Assembly (NCBI GenBank): GCA_020848835.1
Contig: JADLHJ010000037.1
Location: 29,133-93,132 of the forward strand
Source of the DNA: Candidatus Hydrogenedentota bacterium
GTDB taxonomy: Bacteria; Hydrogenedentota; Hydrogenedentia; Hydrogenedentales; SLHB01
Direction: 5' to 3'
Length of the DNA: 64,000 nt
The notes under the pieces are model-generated. The model saw nothing but the letters and a program-made list of their open reading frames with translations. It ran no database searches and was not told where the DNA came from. Positions 35,544 to 44,571 of this stretch are shown piece by piece (position 1 is the first letter of the stretch; each line of letters opens with the position of its first letter). The position numbers and the translations under genes are program-made.

Positions 35544-36881
35544 TCAGTCGTGCAGCGAGCGGATCCGATTGTTGCGTGACGCGATGTAAAACCACACGTA
35601 TCCCAATCCGACGAGCGCGATAAAAATCACGGCGAGTTTCACGTTGTAGAACGTCATCGCGGTGAGACACAACACGGCAAGCACCAGCGCAACAATCGGT
35701 GGTATGGGATAAAACGGCGTGTGGTAGGGCCGGTCCAAATTCGGTTCTTTCTTGCGCAGGCGGAGCAGTGCGATCATCGCGACGATGTATAGCACGAGCG
35801 CGCCGAATACCGAGATCGTGATGATGTCACCAGTCTTGTTGGTGAGGATCGCAATAAAACCCACGAACATATTCACAATAAGCGCCCACATCGGCGTGCG
35901 GCGTATTTTACGCGTGGTGCCGAGGAAAGCAGGTGCGTATCCCATGCGGCCAAATTCGAAGGTGGCGCGGCCGGCTGCGAGGATAATGCCGTGGAATGAC
36001 GCTACGAGACCGAAAAGTCCGATCACGATTAGCATGTGGTAAAGCGGATGGTTCGGATCGAAAATCTGTCCTAACGCAAGTGGCAATGGTTTGTCTGAGG
36101 GCTCGGTGACGCCGGGCGGATAAACGATTGCTTTCCAGCCACCAACACCGATCGCCGCATAGAACGTCAGCGTCGCGCAGATCACGAGCGTTGCCATTGC
36201 GGAGAGTCCGCCGATAATTGGGTGGCGCTGGTGATCTTTGGTCTCTTCGGCGACGTTCGCGATGCCTTCAATCGCGAGATAGAACCAGATGGCAAACGGA
36301 ACGGCAGGAAAGATTCCAAACCAACCATTGGGCAACGGATCGGTCGTGAATTTTTCTACGGAGAAATGCGGCAGCGTGACGCCAGCGAAGATTAGCAGCT
36401 CCGCCACAGCGAGGATCGTTACGAACAATTCGAATATGGCGGAGTGGTGCACACCATGAATGTTTAACGCCGTAAAGATTAGATACGCACAAAACGCAAT
36501 GACAATGGGATTTATATGCGCAAAAGGCGCGAATGAATTGAAGTACGCGCCAATTGCCATCGCGATTGCGGGCGGCGCGAAGACGAACTCGATGATTTGC
36601 GCGACGCCACCGAGATACCCAAACGCAGGGCCGTATGCGCGCGTGGCGTAGACGAATACCCCGCCTGCTTTTGGTATCGCGCAAGTGAGTTCGGTATAGC
36701 TGAGGATGAAAGCGATGTACATCACCGTAACGAGGAGCGCGGCGGCGAGTAATCCATAGGGACCGCCTGCGGGCAGGCCGAGGTTCCAGCCAAAGTACAT
36801 GCCGGAGATGACGTAACCGACGCCGAGTCCCCAGAGCATGAAGGGACCGAGGGTTTTGTGGAACTGCGACTGTTCCTCCAC
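35544..36881 (-). CDS. APC-family permease, ethanolamine permease-like
   Basis: A 445-residue transporter with 12 predicted helices. The N-terminal signature 'LGPFMLWGLGVGYVISGMYFGWNLGLPAGGPYGLL' and 'CAIPKAGGVFVYATRAYGPAFGYLGGVAQIIEFVFAPPAIAMAIGAYFN' closely resembles ethanolamine permeases of the amino-acid-polyamine-organocation superfamily. No eut ammonia-lyase or microcompartment genes are nearby. It follows purK by 6 bases on the same strand, so the permease is probably cotranscribed with purE-purK. Substrate assignment is by family resemblance; amino acids are the alternative. Confidence 0.82.
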   Translation of the reverse strand: MEEQSQFHKTLGPFMLWGLGVGYVISGMYFGWNLGLPAGGPYGLLAAALLVTVMYIAFILSYTELTCAIPKAGGVFVYATRAYGPAFGYLGGVAQIIEFVFAPPAIAMAIGAYFNSFAPFAHINPIVIAFCAYLIFTALNIHGVHHSAIFELFVTILAVAELLIFAGVTLPHFSVEKFTTDPLPNGWFGIFPAVPFAIWFYLAIEGIANVAEETKDHQRHPIIGGLSAMATLVICATLTFYAAIGVGGWKAIVYPPGVTEPSDKPLPLALGQIFDPNHPLYHMLIVIGLFGLVASFHGIILAAGRATFEFGRMGYAPAFLGTTRKIRRTPMWALIVNMFVGFIAILTNKTGDIITISVFGALVLYIVAMIALLRLRKKEPNLDRPYHTPFYPIPPIVALVLAVLCLTAMTFYNVKLAVIFIALVGLGYVWFYIASRNNRIRSLHD

Positions 36882-36887
36882 TCCGAA

Positions 36888-38018
36888 TCAGCCTTTTAAG
36901 ATGTCGTACGCGCGCAACGCGGCTTCTGCAGCGGCATCGGCAGACTCATGGCCGGTGAAGGTCACATGTCCCATTTTGCGGCGAGCGCTGTTCGCCTCTT
37001 TGCCGTAGAGGAAGAGGCGTGCGGACGGAAACTCCGCGAACATTTTTTCCCACTGCGGTTCGCCGTTTTCCCACACGTCGCCAAGCAGGTTCAGCATCGC
37101 CGCTGGCCCGTGCATAGAGACATCGCCGAGAGGCGCGCCGCACACCGCGCGGATGTGCTGCTCGAATTGCGACGTGGCGCAAGCGCCAAAGGTGTAGTGG
37201 CCGCTGTTGTGCACACGCGGCGCTATTTCGTTGACGAGCACGTCGTCGCCTTCGACGAACATTTCGACGGCCATCACCCCCACATAATTGAGTGCATGGG
37301 CAAGGGTTGTCGCAATCTCGATCGCGCGTTCTTGCACCGAGGCCCACACACGCGCGGGCGCGACGGTCAAAAACAAAATGTGATCGCGGTGTTCATTTTC
37401 CGCGACGGGAAACGCGCGCACTTCGCCTTCCACCGTGCGCGCCAGTACTACGGAAATTTCCTTTTGGAAATTTACCAGACGCTCTAGAATGGCGCGCTCT
37501 TTGCCAAATCCTTCCCACGCCGCCTTAAGCTCGGCAATATTCGTTACGCGCGCCTGGTTCTTGCCGTCGTAACCACCCCGCGCGACTTTTAGAATCGCAG
37601 GGAATCCCACTTCCTTCGATGCAGAGTCCAGTTCACGCGCGGAGGAAATCAACGAAAACTCTGGCTGCGGGACATTGTTTGCCTTGATGAATACGCGCTG
37701 CGACACACGGTCCTGAATCACCAGCAGCGCGTATGACGGGGGATGGACTGTGAATTCCTTTTCGAGTTCTTCGTAGATGCGGTGTGAAACGCGCTCGAAT
37801 TCTAGGGTGACGACGTCAGATTTTGATGCAAGTTCGCGGCAACGCGTTTCGTTGTCAAAGGACGCCACCAGCAATTTGTCTGCGATGCGCGAGGCCGAAC
37901 AGTCCGCGGATGGATCGAGCACGACAGTGCGATAGCCCATGCGCTGCGCTTCGAGGGAAATCATCCAGCCGAGTTGACCGCCGCCGAGAATGCCAATTGT
38001 TCCGCCAGGGCCAATCAC
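36888..38018 (-). CDS. purK: N5-carboxyaminoimidazole ribonucleotide synthase (PurK)
   Basis: A 376-residue ATP-grasp enzyme that makes N5-CAIR from AIR, bicarbonate and ATP in purine synthesis. The N-terminal '[25 protein letters not shown]' is the PurK hallmark. The ATP-grasp core has '[17 protein letters not shown]' and '[51 protein letters not shown]', the last block being diagnostic for PurK. The start is GTG at 38018, overlapping the purE stop (GTGA), so PurE and PurK are translationally coupled, as expected for consecutive pathway steps. Length is normal for the family. Confidence 0.96.
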   Translation of the reverse strand: MIGPGGTIGILGGGQLGWMISLEAQRMGYRTVVLDPSADCSASRIADKLLVASFDNETRCRELASKSDVVTLEFERVSHRIYEELEKEFTVHPPSYALLVIQDRVSQRVFIKANNVPQPEFSLISSARELDSASKEVGFPAILKVARGGYDGKNQARVTNIAELKAAWEGFGKERAILERLVNFQKEISVVLARTVEGEVRAFPVAENEHRDHILFLTVAPARVWASVQERAIEIATTLAHALNYVGVMAVEMFVEGDDVLVNEIAPRVHNSGHYTFGACATSQFEQHIRAVCGAPLGDVSMHGPAAMLNLLGDVWENGEPQWEKMFAEFPSARLFLYGKEANSARRKMGHVTFTGHESADAAAEAALRAYDILKG

Positions 38019-38515
38019 GAGTCGAGTTTCTCCGCGCGCACGCGCGCCGTTTGCGCATCGCGAAAAGCCTGTAATTTTTGCGCCACCTTGCGATCGCGCA
38101 GCGCGATGATCGAGGCCGCGAGGAGGCCCGCGTTCGCCGCGCCTGCTTCACCAACCGCGAGGGTGCCTACCGGAACGCCCTTGGGCATTTGCACGATTGA
38201 CAGCAACGAATCCAGCCCGTTCAGCGCGCGCGATTTCACCGGCACGCCCAGCACGGGCAATTTAGTTTTTGATGCCGTCATACCTGGCAAGTGCGCGGCC
38301 CCGCCGGCACCGGCGATGATCACCTGGATGCCGCGGCCTTCCGCCTTTTCGGCGTAACGAAACATTTCATCCGGCGTGCGGTGCGCGGACACGACCTTGC
38401 ACTCGTGCGGCACGCCGAGTTCTTTCAGCATGCTGCTCGCGTGCTGCATCGTCTCCCAGTCGCTCTTGCTCCCCATAATGATTCCGACGACAGGGCCCTG
38501 TTTTTTATTCGCCAT
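38015..38515 (-). CDS. purE: N5-CAIR mutase (PurE)
   Basis: About 166 residues from the ATG at 38515 (GAGGAA upstream); the track start 38581 is upstream of the ribosome site. The sequence shows the class I PurE motifs: '[17 protein letters not shown]', '[22 protein letters not shown]' with the catalytic His (SAHRT), and '[29 protein letters not shown]'. It isomerises N5-CAIR to CAIR. It is the first gene of a purE-purK-permease unit. Confidence 0.96.
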   Translation of the reverse strand: MANKKQGPVVGIIMGSKSDWETMQHASSMLKELGVPHECKVVSAHRTPDEMFRYAEKAEGRGIQVIIAGAGGAAHLPGMTASKTKLPVLGVPVKSRALNGLDSLLSIVQMPKGVPVGTLAVGEAGAANAGLLAASIIALRDRKVAQKLQAFRDAQTARVRAEKLDS

Positions 38516-38653
38516 CTCAATTCCTCGCGCTCCCGCGCAATGGCAAGAATACCATGCACTTGCCTGCGGGGAAGCGAGCAAGGTACCACAGGCGCGGGGG
38601 GATTCTCATACCGGCGATGATGCATACTCCCAGGTATCACCGGGAGGCCACAC

Positions 38654-39373
38654 ATGGACCCGATCAACCGCAACGACCCTTACGAAACGGCGAATCCCGT
38701 CGCACTGAACGCGATTACGCGGAACGACTCCTACGGCACAGTTCAGGCCGCGCCTAGTCGACCGCAAGACCCTTTTTATGTTTTCCGCGTGGCAGGTGTA
38801 GTGGCAGGAATCGTTGTCGTGCTTGCGGGGGTATATTTCGCCGGCGCGAGCTTCATGATTGTGCGCGACATCCTAGAGGAGCCGCAGCGGCTAAACGCGT
38901 ACCTGGACGAATGGTACATTCCGCCCCGCGAAGAATTACCTTCGCCGGAACCAGCCAAGAACGCTCCGGAACCGGCGCCGCCCGCCGCGGTTGCTCCGGC
39001 CGAAGCACCTGCGCCTACCACGCCGCCGCCGGCTACCGTGCCCATTGCTGCAACCACTCCGGCGCCTACGGCCGAAGTGTCCGCGCCGGGTCCTGATAAC
39101 GCTGCGGCCAAACCATCTACGCCTGCGGCACCGCAGTCCAAGCTGCTCTTGCACAAGAACACACGGCGCGCATCGAACAACGATTCGCCCGTGTCGGAGG
39201 CGATAGAACTTATCACCGATGCACTTACGCGCGGTGGACTCCCGCGTCTCGCGGGCGCGTTGATCTTGCTATTGCTTGCGTCGATGCTATTTCGCATACC
39301 TTTTGGGCTGTTGAAAGCGGGCATCGAACTGATTCGCGCAATGATTCCGGAGCGCTCGAAAAATACGCCATGA
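38654..39373 (+). CDS. Protein with two membrane segments and a Pro/Ala-rich linker, unknown function
   Basis: 239 residues: a polar N-terminus with a repeated 'NRNDPYETANP/TRNDSYGTVQ' motif (residues 5-30), a first membrane helix near 48-70, an extended Pro/Ala/Thr-rich linker (~95-155, 'EPAPPAAVAPAEAPAPTTPP'), and a second helix near 200-222 ('GALILLLLASMLFRIPFGLLKAGIELI'). Start ATG at 38654 with 'CCGGGAGGCCACAC' upstream gives a good ribosome site. The linker is likely to span part of the periplasm. No family recognised. It stands between purE (divergent) and the MATE gene. Confidence 0.7.
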   Translation: MDPINRNDPYETANPVALNAITRNDSYGTVQAAPSRPQDPFYVFRVAGVVAGIVVVLAGVYFAGASFMIVRDILEEPQRLNAYLDEWYIPPREELPSPEPAKNAPEPAPPAAVAPAEAPAPTTPPPATVPIAATTPAPTAEVSAPGPDNAAAKPSTPAAPQSKLLLHKNTRRASNNDSPVSEAIELITDALTRGGLPRLAGALILLLLASMLFRIPFGLLKAGIELIRAMIPERSKNTP

Positions 39374-39435
39374 AGCAAGTCCGCGCGTCGTTCCACGCCG
39401 TGCTATACTCTCCCGTTTGGTCTTAGAAGGCGCGC

Positions 39436-40833
39436 ATGAAACCTTTTGACGAAGAATTGGTCTCCGGCAATATTGTGCGGAGCGTGTGGAAACTGGCTTG
39501 GCCGATCGTGCTGATGAACCTCATTAACGGGGTGCACGGAATGATCGACCAGATCCTTATCGCGAAAAGTGTGCAACACCACGAAGCCAACGCGGCCGTC
39601 GGTATATCGTGGAATGTGTTTCTCGTTGTGGTGGTATCGCTCGCGTCGCTGTTTCACGGCATGGGCGTGTTGATTGCGCAGGCGGCAGGCAAGCAGGACC
39701 GCGCGCAGATGAATCGCATCCTTTACAGTACGGGACTGCTTACAGCCTATATCGTCTTGTTCATCATCACACCGATCGGCTATTGGCTGTCGCCGTATTT
39801 GTTGAGGCTTGCCAACGCCGAACCAGACGTACAAGCGTATGCTTTGCCCTACCTTCGCACCCTGTATTTACTGAGCATTACACTCTCGATGAACTTTCTG
39901 CTCGGAACTGCCATGCAGACCTCTGGCGATGCGAAAACGCCGCTAATGCTGGTTGTATTGACAACGCTGTTGCACATCCTCTTAAGTGCGGTTTTCATTA
40001 CGGGTTTGGGGCCTTTTCCCAAGATGGGCACAACTGGGGCTGCGCTGGGTGCAGGACTCGCGCCGATTCCGACCGTGATAATCGTCCTTACCTTAATCGC
40101 GCGTAAGAAGACTATTCTAGGGCTACCGGAACATTTCAGTCTGATACCGGACTGGAATGTGATTCGCGCGGTTGCGCGCATCGGCATTCCCAGCGGAATA
40201 CACGCGGTAGTGCTCAATATTGGGGGCATCTGGTTGTATCGTTACGTGGGGCAACTGCCCGACAGTTCCGCGGCCCAAGCCGCCTACACGATTTGCTACG
40301 CGCAGTTGTTCTCATTTGTGACGTGGGCCGCGCTTGGACTGCGCGGTTCGGCGTCGGCGCTGATGGGCCAGAACATCGGCGCGGGAAAAAGCGAACGCGG
40401 ACGTCGTGGCGTTCATGTCGCCGCGACGATGGGCGGTGCCTGGGCTATTGTGTGGGGATTGGTCGTGTGGCTGGCATCGGATCAGTTGCTTGCGTTGTTC
40501 AATTCTACTGACGGCGGCGACGCCACCGTTACGCTATTGGGAACATCGCTGCTTCATTACTTATCGATTTCCGGCGTGTTCCTTGCTGTCGCGCTCGCGC
40601 TTACGGGTGGGTTGATGGGCGCGGGCGACACGAAGAAGCCGATGTACATCGCGATCATCACGCAGATAATTGTGTTGCTGGGTGTCTGTGAAATTTACTT
40701 CCGGCTGGGACTGCTCACGGCAAGCGCAATCTGGAGCGCAATATTAATTAGTCACGTGAGTCGTTACGTGCTTACCCACATGGCGTTTCTCAGCGCAAAA
40801 TTGCGGCCTGTAATGATCGAGGTCGGCCATTAG
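39436..40833 (+). CDS. MATE family efflux transporter
   Basis: A 465-residue protein with about 12 helices and the two-fold MATE pattern: 'VWKLAWPIVLMNLINGVHGMIDQILIA' in the N-lobe and 'IRAVARIGIPSGIHAVVLNIGGIWLYRYVGQLPDSSAAQAAYTICYAQLFSFVTWAALGLRGSASALMGQNIGAGKSERG' in the C-lobe. The family expects an 'A..A..I......P' segment and 'GQ..GA' after TM7, both present. It should be a cation/drug antiporter at the inner membrane; the substrate is unknown. The gene has its own ribosome site and is flanked by the two-helix protein and a convergent MBL gene. Confidence 0.92.
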   Translation: MKPFDEELVSGNIVRSVWKLAWPIVLMNLINGVHGMIDQILIAKSVQHHEANAAVGISWNVFLVVVVSLASLFHGMGVLIAQAAGKQDRAQMNRILYSTGLLTAYIVLFIITPIGYWLSPYLLRLANAEPDVQAYALPYLRTLYLLSITLSMNFLLGTAMQTSGDAKTPLMLVVLTTLLHILLSAVFITGLGPFPKMGTTGAALGAGLAPIPTVIIVLTLIARKKTILGLPEHFSLIPDWNVIRAVARIGIPSGIHAVVLNIGGIWLYRYVGQLPDSSAAQAAYTICYAQLFSFVTWAALGLRGSASALMGQNIGAGKSERGRRGVHVAATMGGAWAIVWGLVVWLASDQLLALFNSTDGGDATVTLLGTSLLHYLSISGVFLAVALALTGGLMGAGDTKKPMYIAIITQIIVLLGVCEIYFRLGLLTASAIWSAILISHVSRYVLTHMAFLSAKLRPVMIEVGH

Positions 40834-40879
40834 GGCAGCCTTTGCCTGAACGGCAACAATGTTACGAGTTGCGCCGCGA

Positions 40880-41866
40880 TCAAGCGAGCGAGGCGCTACT
40901 TCCGCGCAATCTTGATGCGTTGTGCGCGAGGCCGCGCGCGTTGATCAGTATGTCCCCTGAGATTCGGTTGCGATGATGTTGTGTCGGCTCGACACCGCAG
41001 CGCTCGCAAAGATCCGTTACCACGCGCTCGACATGGTCGCAACAGAACTGCAGCAAGGCATCGCTTTCCAAATTCGTGCGCGCTGCTTCGTGTTGAATGG
41101 AATCGAAAGCGTTAATCGTGTGAATCAATGTCGGCGCGGCATTGTGCATGTCGCGAAGTTCACCAAAATGTCCCACATATGCACTACTCGCGTTCAGCGC
41201 GAGCAATCGCTCGACGGACTTGCGCGCTTCTGGCGCATCGAACTCCGTCGGCGTGGACAAACACATGACAAAAGGTTTAGCGGGATCGACGGTCATCCAG
41301 TCGTAATACAAGCCAAAGGAATCGCCGGTGAACACATTGTTGCTCGCCGAATCGTATATGCAAATGTGATGGGATGCGTGGCCAAGCGTGTGGAGAAAAC
41401 GCCAGGTGCGCGTGCCAAAAGTCATCGTCTCTTCATCGGCCACGGAACGAATGCGCGCCTCTTCGATCGGTTCAATTGTTCCATATAGCCGCTCGAAAAC
41501 TTCTTGTCCGTAGACTTGCTTCACCGCGGCTACCAGTCGCCTGGGGTTCGCCATATGCCGTGCGGCGCGCGGATGACAAATGAGCGTTGCATTCGGACAG
41601 GCCTTCATCAAGGGCGCGGCGCCGCCGGCATGATCGAGGTGAATGTGGGTCACGATGATGTAATCGACGTTTTCCCGTGCGATCCCTGCATCATCCAGCG
41701 TGCCCAACAAATACGGCAGCGCGTGCGCTGTATTTGTATCTACAAAGGCCGCGCGGCCGTCTTCAACAATGAGATACGCGGACGCGTAGCCTTCGCCGCC
41801 ATAGTGACAATCGATGGTGAGAATGCCGTTGTTCAATTTAATCTTTCGTTCCTTGAATTGCCCCAC
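40880..41866 (-). CDS. MBL-fold metallohydrolase
   Basis: A 328-residue metallo-beta-lactamase superfamily protein. The zinc motif HIHLDHAGG is at about residue 75, with further ligands in 'CHPRAARHM', 'FLHTLGHASHHICIYDSASNNVFTGDSFGLYY' (GHxxxH-type and GDS) and 'AYVGHFGELRD'. A C-terminal helical part (~250-328) follows, as in glyoxalase-II-like or rubredoxin-like single-domain MBL proteins with an extra helical tail. The start is a GTG at 41866 without a clear ribosome site. Substrate unknown. The stop is immediately flanked by the 'GCGAGCGAGGCGCTAC' repeat. Confidence 0.88.
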   Translation of the reverse strand: MGQFKERKIKLNNGILTIDCHYGGEGYASAYLIVEDGRAAFVDTNTAHALPYLLGTLDDAGIARENVDYIIVTHIHLDHAGGAAPLMKACPNATLICHPRAARHMANPRRLVAAVKQVYGQEVFERLYGTIEPIEEARIRSVADEETMTFGTRTWRFLHTLGHASHHICIYDSASNNVFTGDSFGLYYDWMTVDPAKPFVMCLSTPTEFDAPEARKSVERLLALNASSAYVGHFGELRDMHNAAPTLIHTINAFDSIQHEAARTNLESDALLQFCCDHVERVVTDLCERCGVEPTQHHRNRISGDILINARGLAHNASRLRGSSASLA

Positions 41867-41884
41867 GTCAAAATATGCACGAAA

Positions 41885-41955
41885 GTAGCGTCTCGTTCGC
41901 CCGAACGCGGCGCTGGGCTTCGACGCGCGCCGCGCTCAGGCGAGCGAGGCGCTAC
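41885..41955. repeat. Long imperfect hairpin with a 16-base unit shared with 40884-40899
   Basis: Left arm GTAGCGTCTCGTTCGC (41885-41900) and right arm GCGAGCGAGGCGCTAC (41940-41955) pair with two G-T/mismatch positions, with GC-rich inner palindromic segments between. The exact 16-base right arm recurs at 40884-40899 at the 3' end of the MBL gene, i.e. on both sides of that gene. Confidence 0.75.
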
Positions 41956-42093
41956 CGGGCCGCCGTCGTTTTTCGGGTACGTTATTCAGAAGACTCGTAA
42001 TCGTAAACGATCAATACTGCTTGCGAACAATTGTTTAAGCGAGACTTTGACCAAGCGGCCTGTTAGACTCGCGCAACCGGGGAGTCACCGTGC

Positions 42094-43803
42094 ATGTGGA
42101 AACAAAGCATCGATCCGCTGGGAAGTCTCGCAGTGTCTGCAGGCGTAGCGGTATTGCCAATCGTGTTTTTGTTTTGGGCGCTCGCGATCAAGCGAATGAA
42201 AGGGCACTGGGCCGCGCTCGGTGCATTGGCGATTGCGTTGCTCACCGCAGTTATCGCGTTCCGCATGCCGGTTTCACTCGCGGTATTATCCACCGCGCAC
42301 GGCGCATGCTTTGGATTGTTTCCCATTGGCTGGATCGTATTCTCCGCCGTGATGTTGCATACCATCATGGAACGCACGGGGCAATTCGAATCGCTCAAAC
42401 ATTCCATTGCCTCGCTCACTTCTGATAAGCGCATACAGGCTGTACTCGTTGCGTTTAGTTTCGGCGCGTTGATTGAAGCCTGCGCAGGTTTCGGCGCACC
42501 GGTCGCGATCTCTGCGGGTATTCTCGCCGGATTGGGCATACCCTTGCTCGAAGCCGCGGAGTTGTGTCTCCTGGCGAATACGGCCCCCGTTGCCTTCGGC
42601 GCGATCGGCATTCCGATTCTTACGGCCGCAAGTGTATCCGGTATCGATCAGATGGCGATATCGCAAATGGTAGGGCGCCAACTTCCTCTATTGTCGCTCA
42701 TCGTGCCGTTCTATGTCGTCGGGATCATGTCGGGACTGAAGGGCATCCGCGAAACGTGGCCAACCGCGCTCATCGCCGGCGCGTCCTTCGCAATCATGCA
42801 ATGGTGGTCGTCAAACTATCTGGGTCCCACCTTGCCAGACATTCTCTCAGCACTTGCGTCAATGGCTGCGGTCGGAATTTGGCTTGCGATTCGCAAAAAG
42901 AAAGAGGCTGCGGTTGCCGCGGAAGAGGCACCGGAGCACGGGCCGCTGTTCGCATGGAGTCCTTTCTTAATCGTCTGTGTGCTGATGATCGTGTGGGCGT
43001 TGCCGGACGTAAAGGCGTTGCTCGACACGATCACGCGCAAGGTTCCGGTGTTTGGACTCAACAATGCGATCGAATCTATCACCACAGGCAAACTCATCGC
43101 GGCAGTGTACACGATTAATCTACTGTCCGCGGCGGGAACCGCATTATTCATTTCGTGCACGATAACCGCATTGAGTCAAGGTTTCAGTTTGCGCGAACTG
43201 AGTGGGGTTTATCTCGACACGTTGGTCAAGTTGAGGTATCCGCTAATCACCGTCGGCGCATTGCTCGGCTACGCGTACCTCGGAAACGCTTCCGGCATGA
43301 CCGTGACCTTGGGTACTTTCATTGCTGGAACTGGATCACTATTCGCTCTGTTCGCCCCGTTGCTTGGCTGGCTCGGCGTGTTTATCACCGGATCGGACAC
43401 TTCCTCCAATGCTATATTCGGAAAACTTCAGGCGGTGACCGCAGAGAAAGTGGGCATCAATCCCGTGCTTACGGTTGCGTCAAACGCAAGTGGTGGCGTC
43501 GCAGGAAAGATGGTGTCGCCGCAATCGATTGCGGTGGCGACGGCGGCGACGGGGTTGACGGGCCAGGAAGCAACTCTGTTTCGACGCACAGTGAAACACA
43601 GTCTCATTCTGGTCTCGATCGTGATGGTACTGACCTACCTCCAATCGAACGTACTGTCGTGGATGGTGCCGGAAGTGGCGGCTGCGCACATCGCCGCGAA
43701 AGCGGAACCGAACTATTTTCGCGGCGCACTCGTACTGGCCTGTGGTATCGTAACGGCGCTAGCAATTGCGGTGATGTCTCGGAGCAAAAACCGATTGGAC
43801 TGA
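42094..43803 (+). CDS. lctP: L-lactate permease family transporter
   Basis: A 569-residue LctP-family protein with about 13-14 hydrophobic segments. Family landmarks are visible: 'LAIKRMKGHWAALGALAIALLTA', 'FGALIEACAGFGAPVAISAGILAGLGI' and 'LGWLGVFITGSDTSSNAIFGKLQAVTAEKVGINPVLTVASNASGGVAGKMVSPQSIAVATAATGLTGQEATLFRRTVKHS', which contains the conserved 'GSDTSSN..FG' and 'GKM.SPQ' blocks. It should import lactate or glycolate by proton symport. The next gene, an ABC ATPase, starts 8 bases after its stop. No lactate dehydrogenase (lut/lld) gene is adjacent. Confidence 0.94.
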   Translation: MWKQSIDPLGSLAVSAGVAVLPIVFLFWALAIKRMKGHWAALGALAIALLTAVIAFRMPVSLAVLSTAHGACFGLFPIGWIVFSAVMLHTIMERTGQFESLKHSIASLTSDKRIQAVLVAFSFGALIEACAGFGAPVAISAGILAGLGIPLLEAAELCLLANTAPVAFGAIGIPILTAASVSGIDQMAISQMVGRQLPLLSLIVPFYVVGIMSGLKGIRETWPTALIAGASFAIMQWWSSNYLGPTLPDILSALASMAAVGIWLAIRKKKEAAVAAEEAPEHGPLFAWSPFLIVCVLMIVWALPDVKALLDTITRKVPVFGLNNAIESITTGKLIAAVYTINLLSAAGTALFISCTITALSQGFSLRELSGVYLDTLVKLRYPLITVGALLGYAYLGNASGMTVTLGTFIAGTGSLFALFAPLLGWLGVFITGSDTSSNAIFGKLQAVTAEKVGINPVLTVASNASGGVAGKMVSPQSIAVATAATGLTGQEATLFRRTVKHSLILVSIVMVLTYLQSNVLSWMVPEVAAAHIAAKAEPNYFRGALVLACGIVTALAIAVMSRSKNRLD

Positions 43804-43811
43804 TCGCGGCC

Positions 43812-44570
43812 ATGATTGATGTGCTCGATTTTCACAAGCATTACGATGGCGTGTTTGCGGTAAAAGGCCTGACTTTTACGGTCCAACCCGGTCAGGTCCT
43901 GGGATTGGTAGGTCCAAACGGTGCGGGCAAGACTACCACGTTGCGCGCGCTTTGCGGCATTATTCCTCCGACACGCGGGGAATTGCGTATTGGCGGGCAC
44001 GACGTTCGGAAGGAAGCGGTGCCGGCAAAAAGGCTGCTCGCTTACGTCCCCGACGATCCTAAACTTTTCGATCTGCTTACGGTGTGGGAGCACCTCCGCT
44101 ATTACGCCGGTGCTTATGAAGTCCACGACTGGGAAGACCGCGCGAACAATCTGCTGCTGACGTTCGAGCTGGAGGAAAAGCGGAACGCCTTGGGCGCGGA
44201 ACTTTCGCGCGGCATGCGACAGAAATTGGCGGTATGTTGCGCGTATCTGCACAAGCCCAAGGCGTTGCTCTTGGACGAACCCCTCACGGGTGTCGATCCC
44301 CACGGCATCCGCACGACAAAGGACTCGATTCGCGAATACGCCGCAGGCGGCGGCGCGATTATCATGAGTTCGCACATCCTCGATCTAGTTGAAGACCTGT
44401 GCAGCCACCTGCTCATCCTCCACCGGGGAGAGTGCCTGTACTTTGGCACGCTCGAAGAAGCCCGCACTGCTTTTGACGGGTTGCACGGCGACGCATCGCT
44501 GGAAGAAATATTTCTCCGCGCGACGCGATCGGAAGGCGCGGTCCCGCCAACGCTCACGCCGGAGCGCTGA
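43812..44570 (+). CDS. ABC transporter ATP-binding protein
   Basis: About 252 residues from the ATG at 43812. The track shows the frame only from 43155, inside the lactate permease gene, as a false fusion. Walker A GPNGAGKTT, Q-loop region 'YVPDDPKLFDLLTVWEHLRYYAG', signature 'LSRGMRQKLAV' (a variant of LSGGQ), and Walker B 'ALLLDEPLTGVDPHGI' with H-loop 'IIMSSHILDLVEDLC' are all present. This is the DrrA/NatA-like type that pairs with an ABC-2 permease, which follows immediately. It is likely part of an exporter; the cargo is unknown. Confidence 0.92.
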   Translation: MIDVLDFHKHYDGVFAVKGLTFTVQPGQVLGLVGPNGAGKTTTLRALCGIIPPTRGELRIGGHDVRKEAVPAKRLLAYVPDDPKLFDLLTVWEHLRYYAGAYEVHDWEDRANNLLLTFELEEKRNALGAELSRGMRQKLAVCCAYLHKPKALLLDEPLTGVDPHGIRTTKDSIREYAAGGGAIIMSSHILDLVEDLCSHLLILHRGECLYFGTLEEARTAFDGLHGDASLEEIFLRATRSEGAVPPTLTPER

Positions 44571-44571
44571 C

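Noticed and set aside
42063-42611. 182-residue ORF antisense to the lactate permease
   Set aside because: Complement of a strongly coding, motif-rich gene; no independent evidence.
43155-44570. 471-residue ORF joining the lactate permease region to an ABC ATPase
   Set aside because: The first 219 residues are a shadow frame inside the lactate permease gene; the ATPase starts at the ATG 43812 with normal family length.
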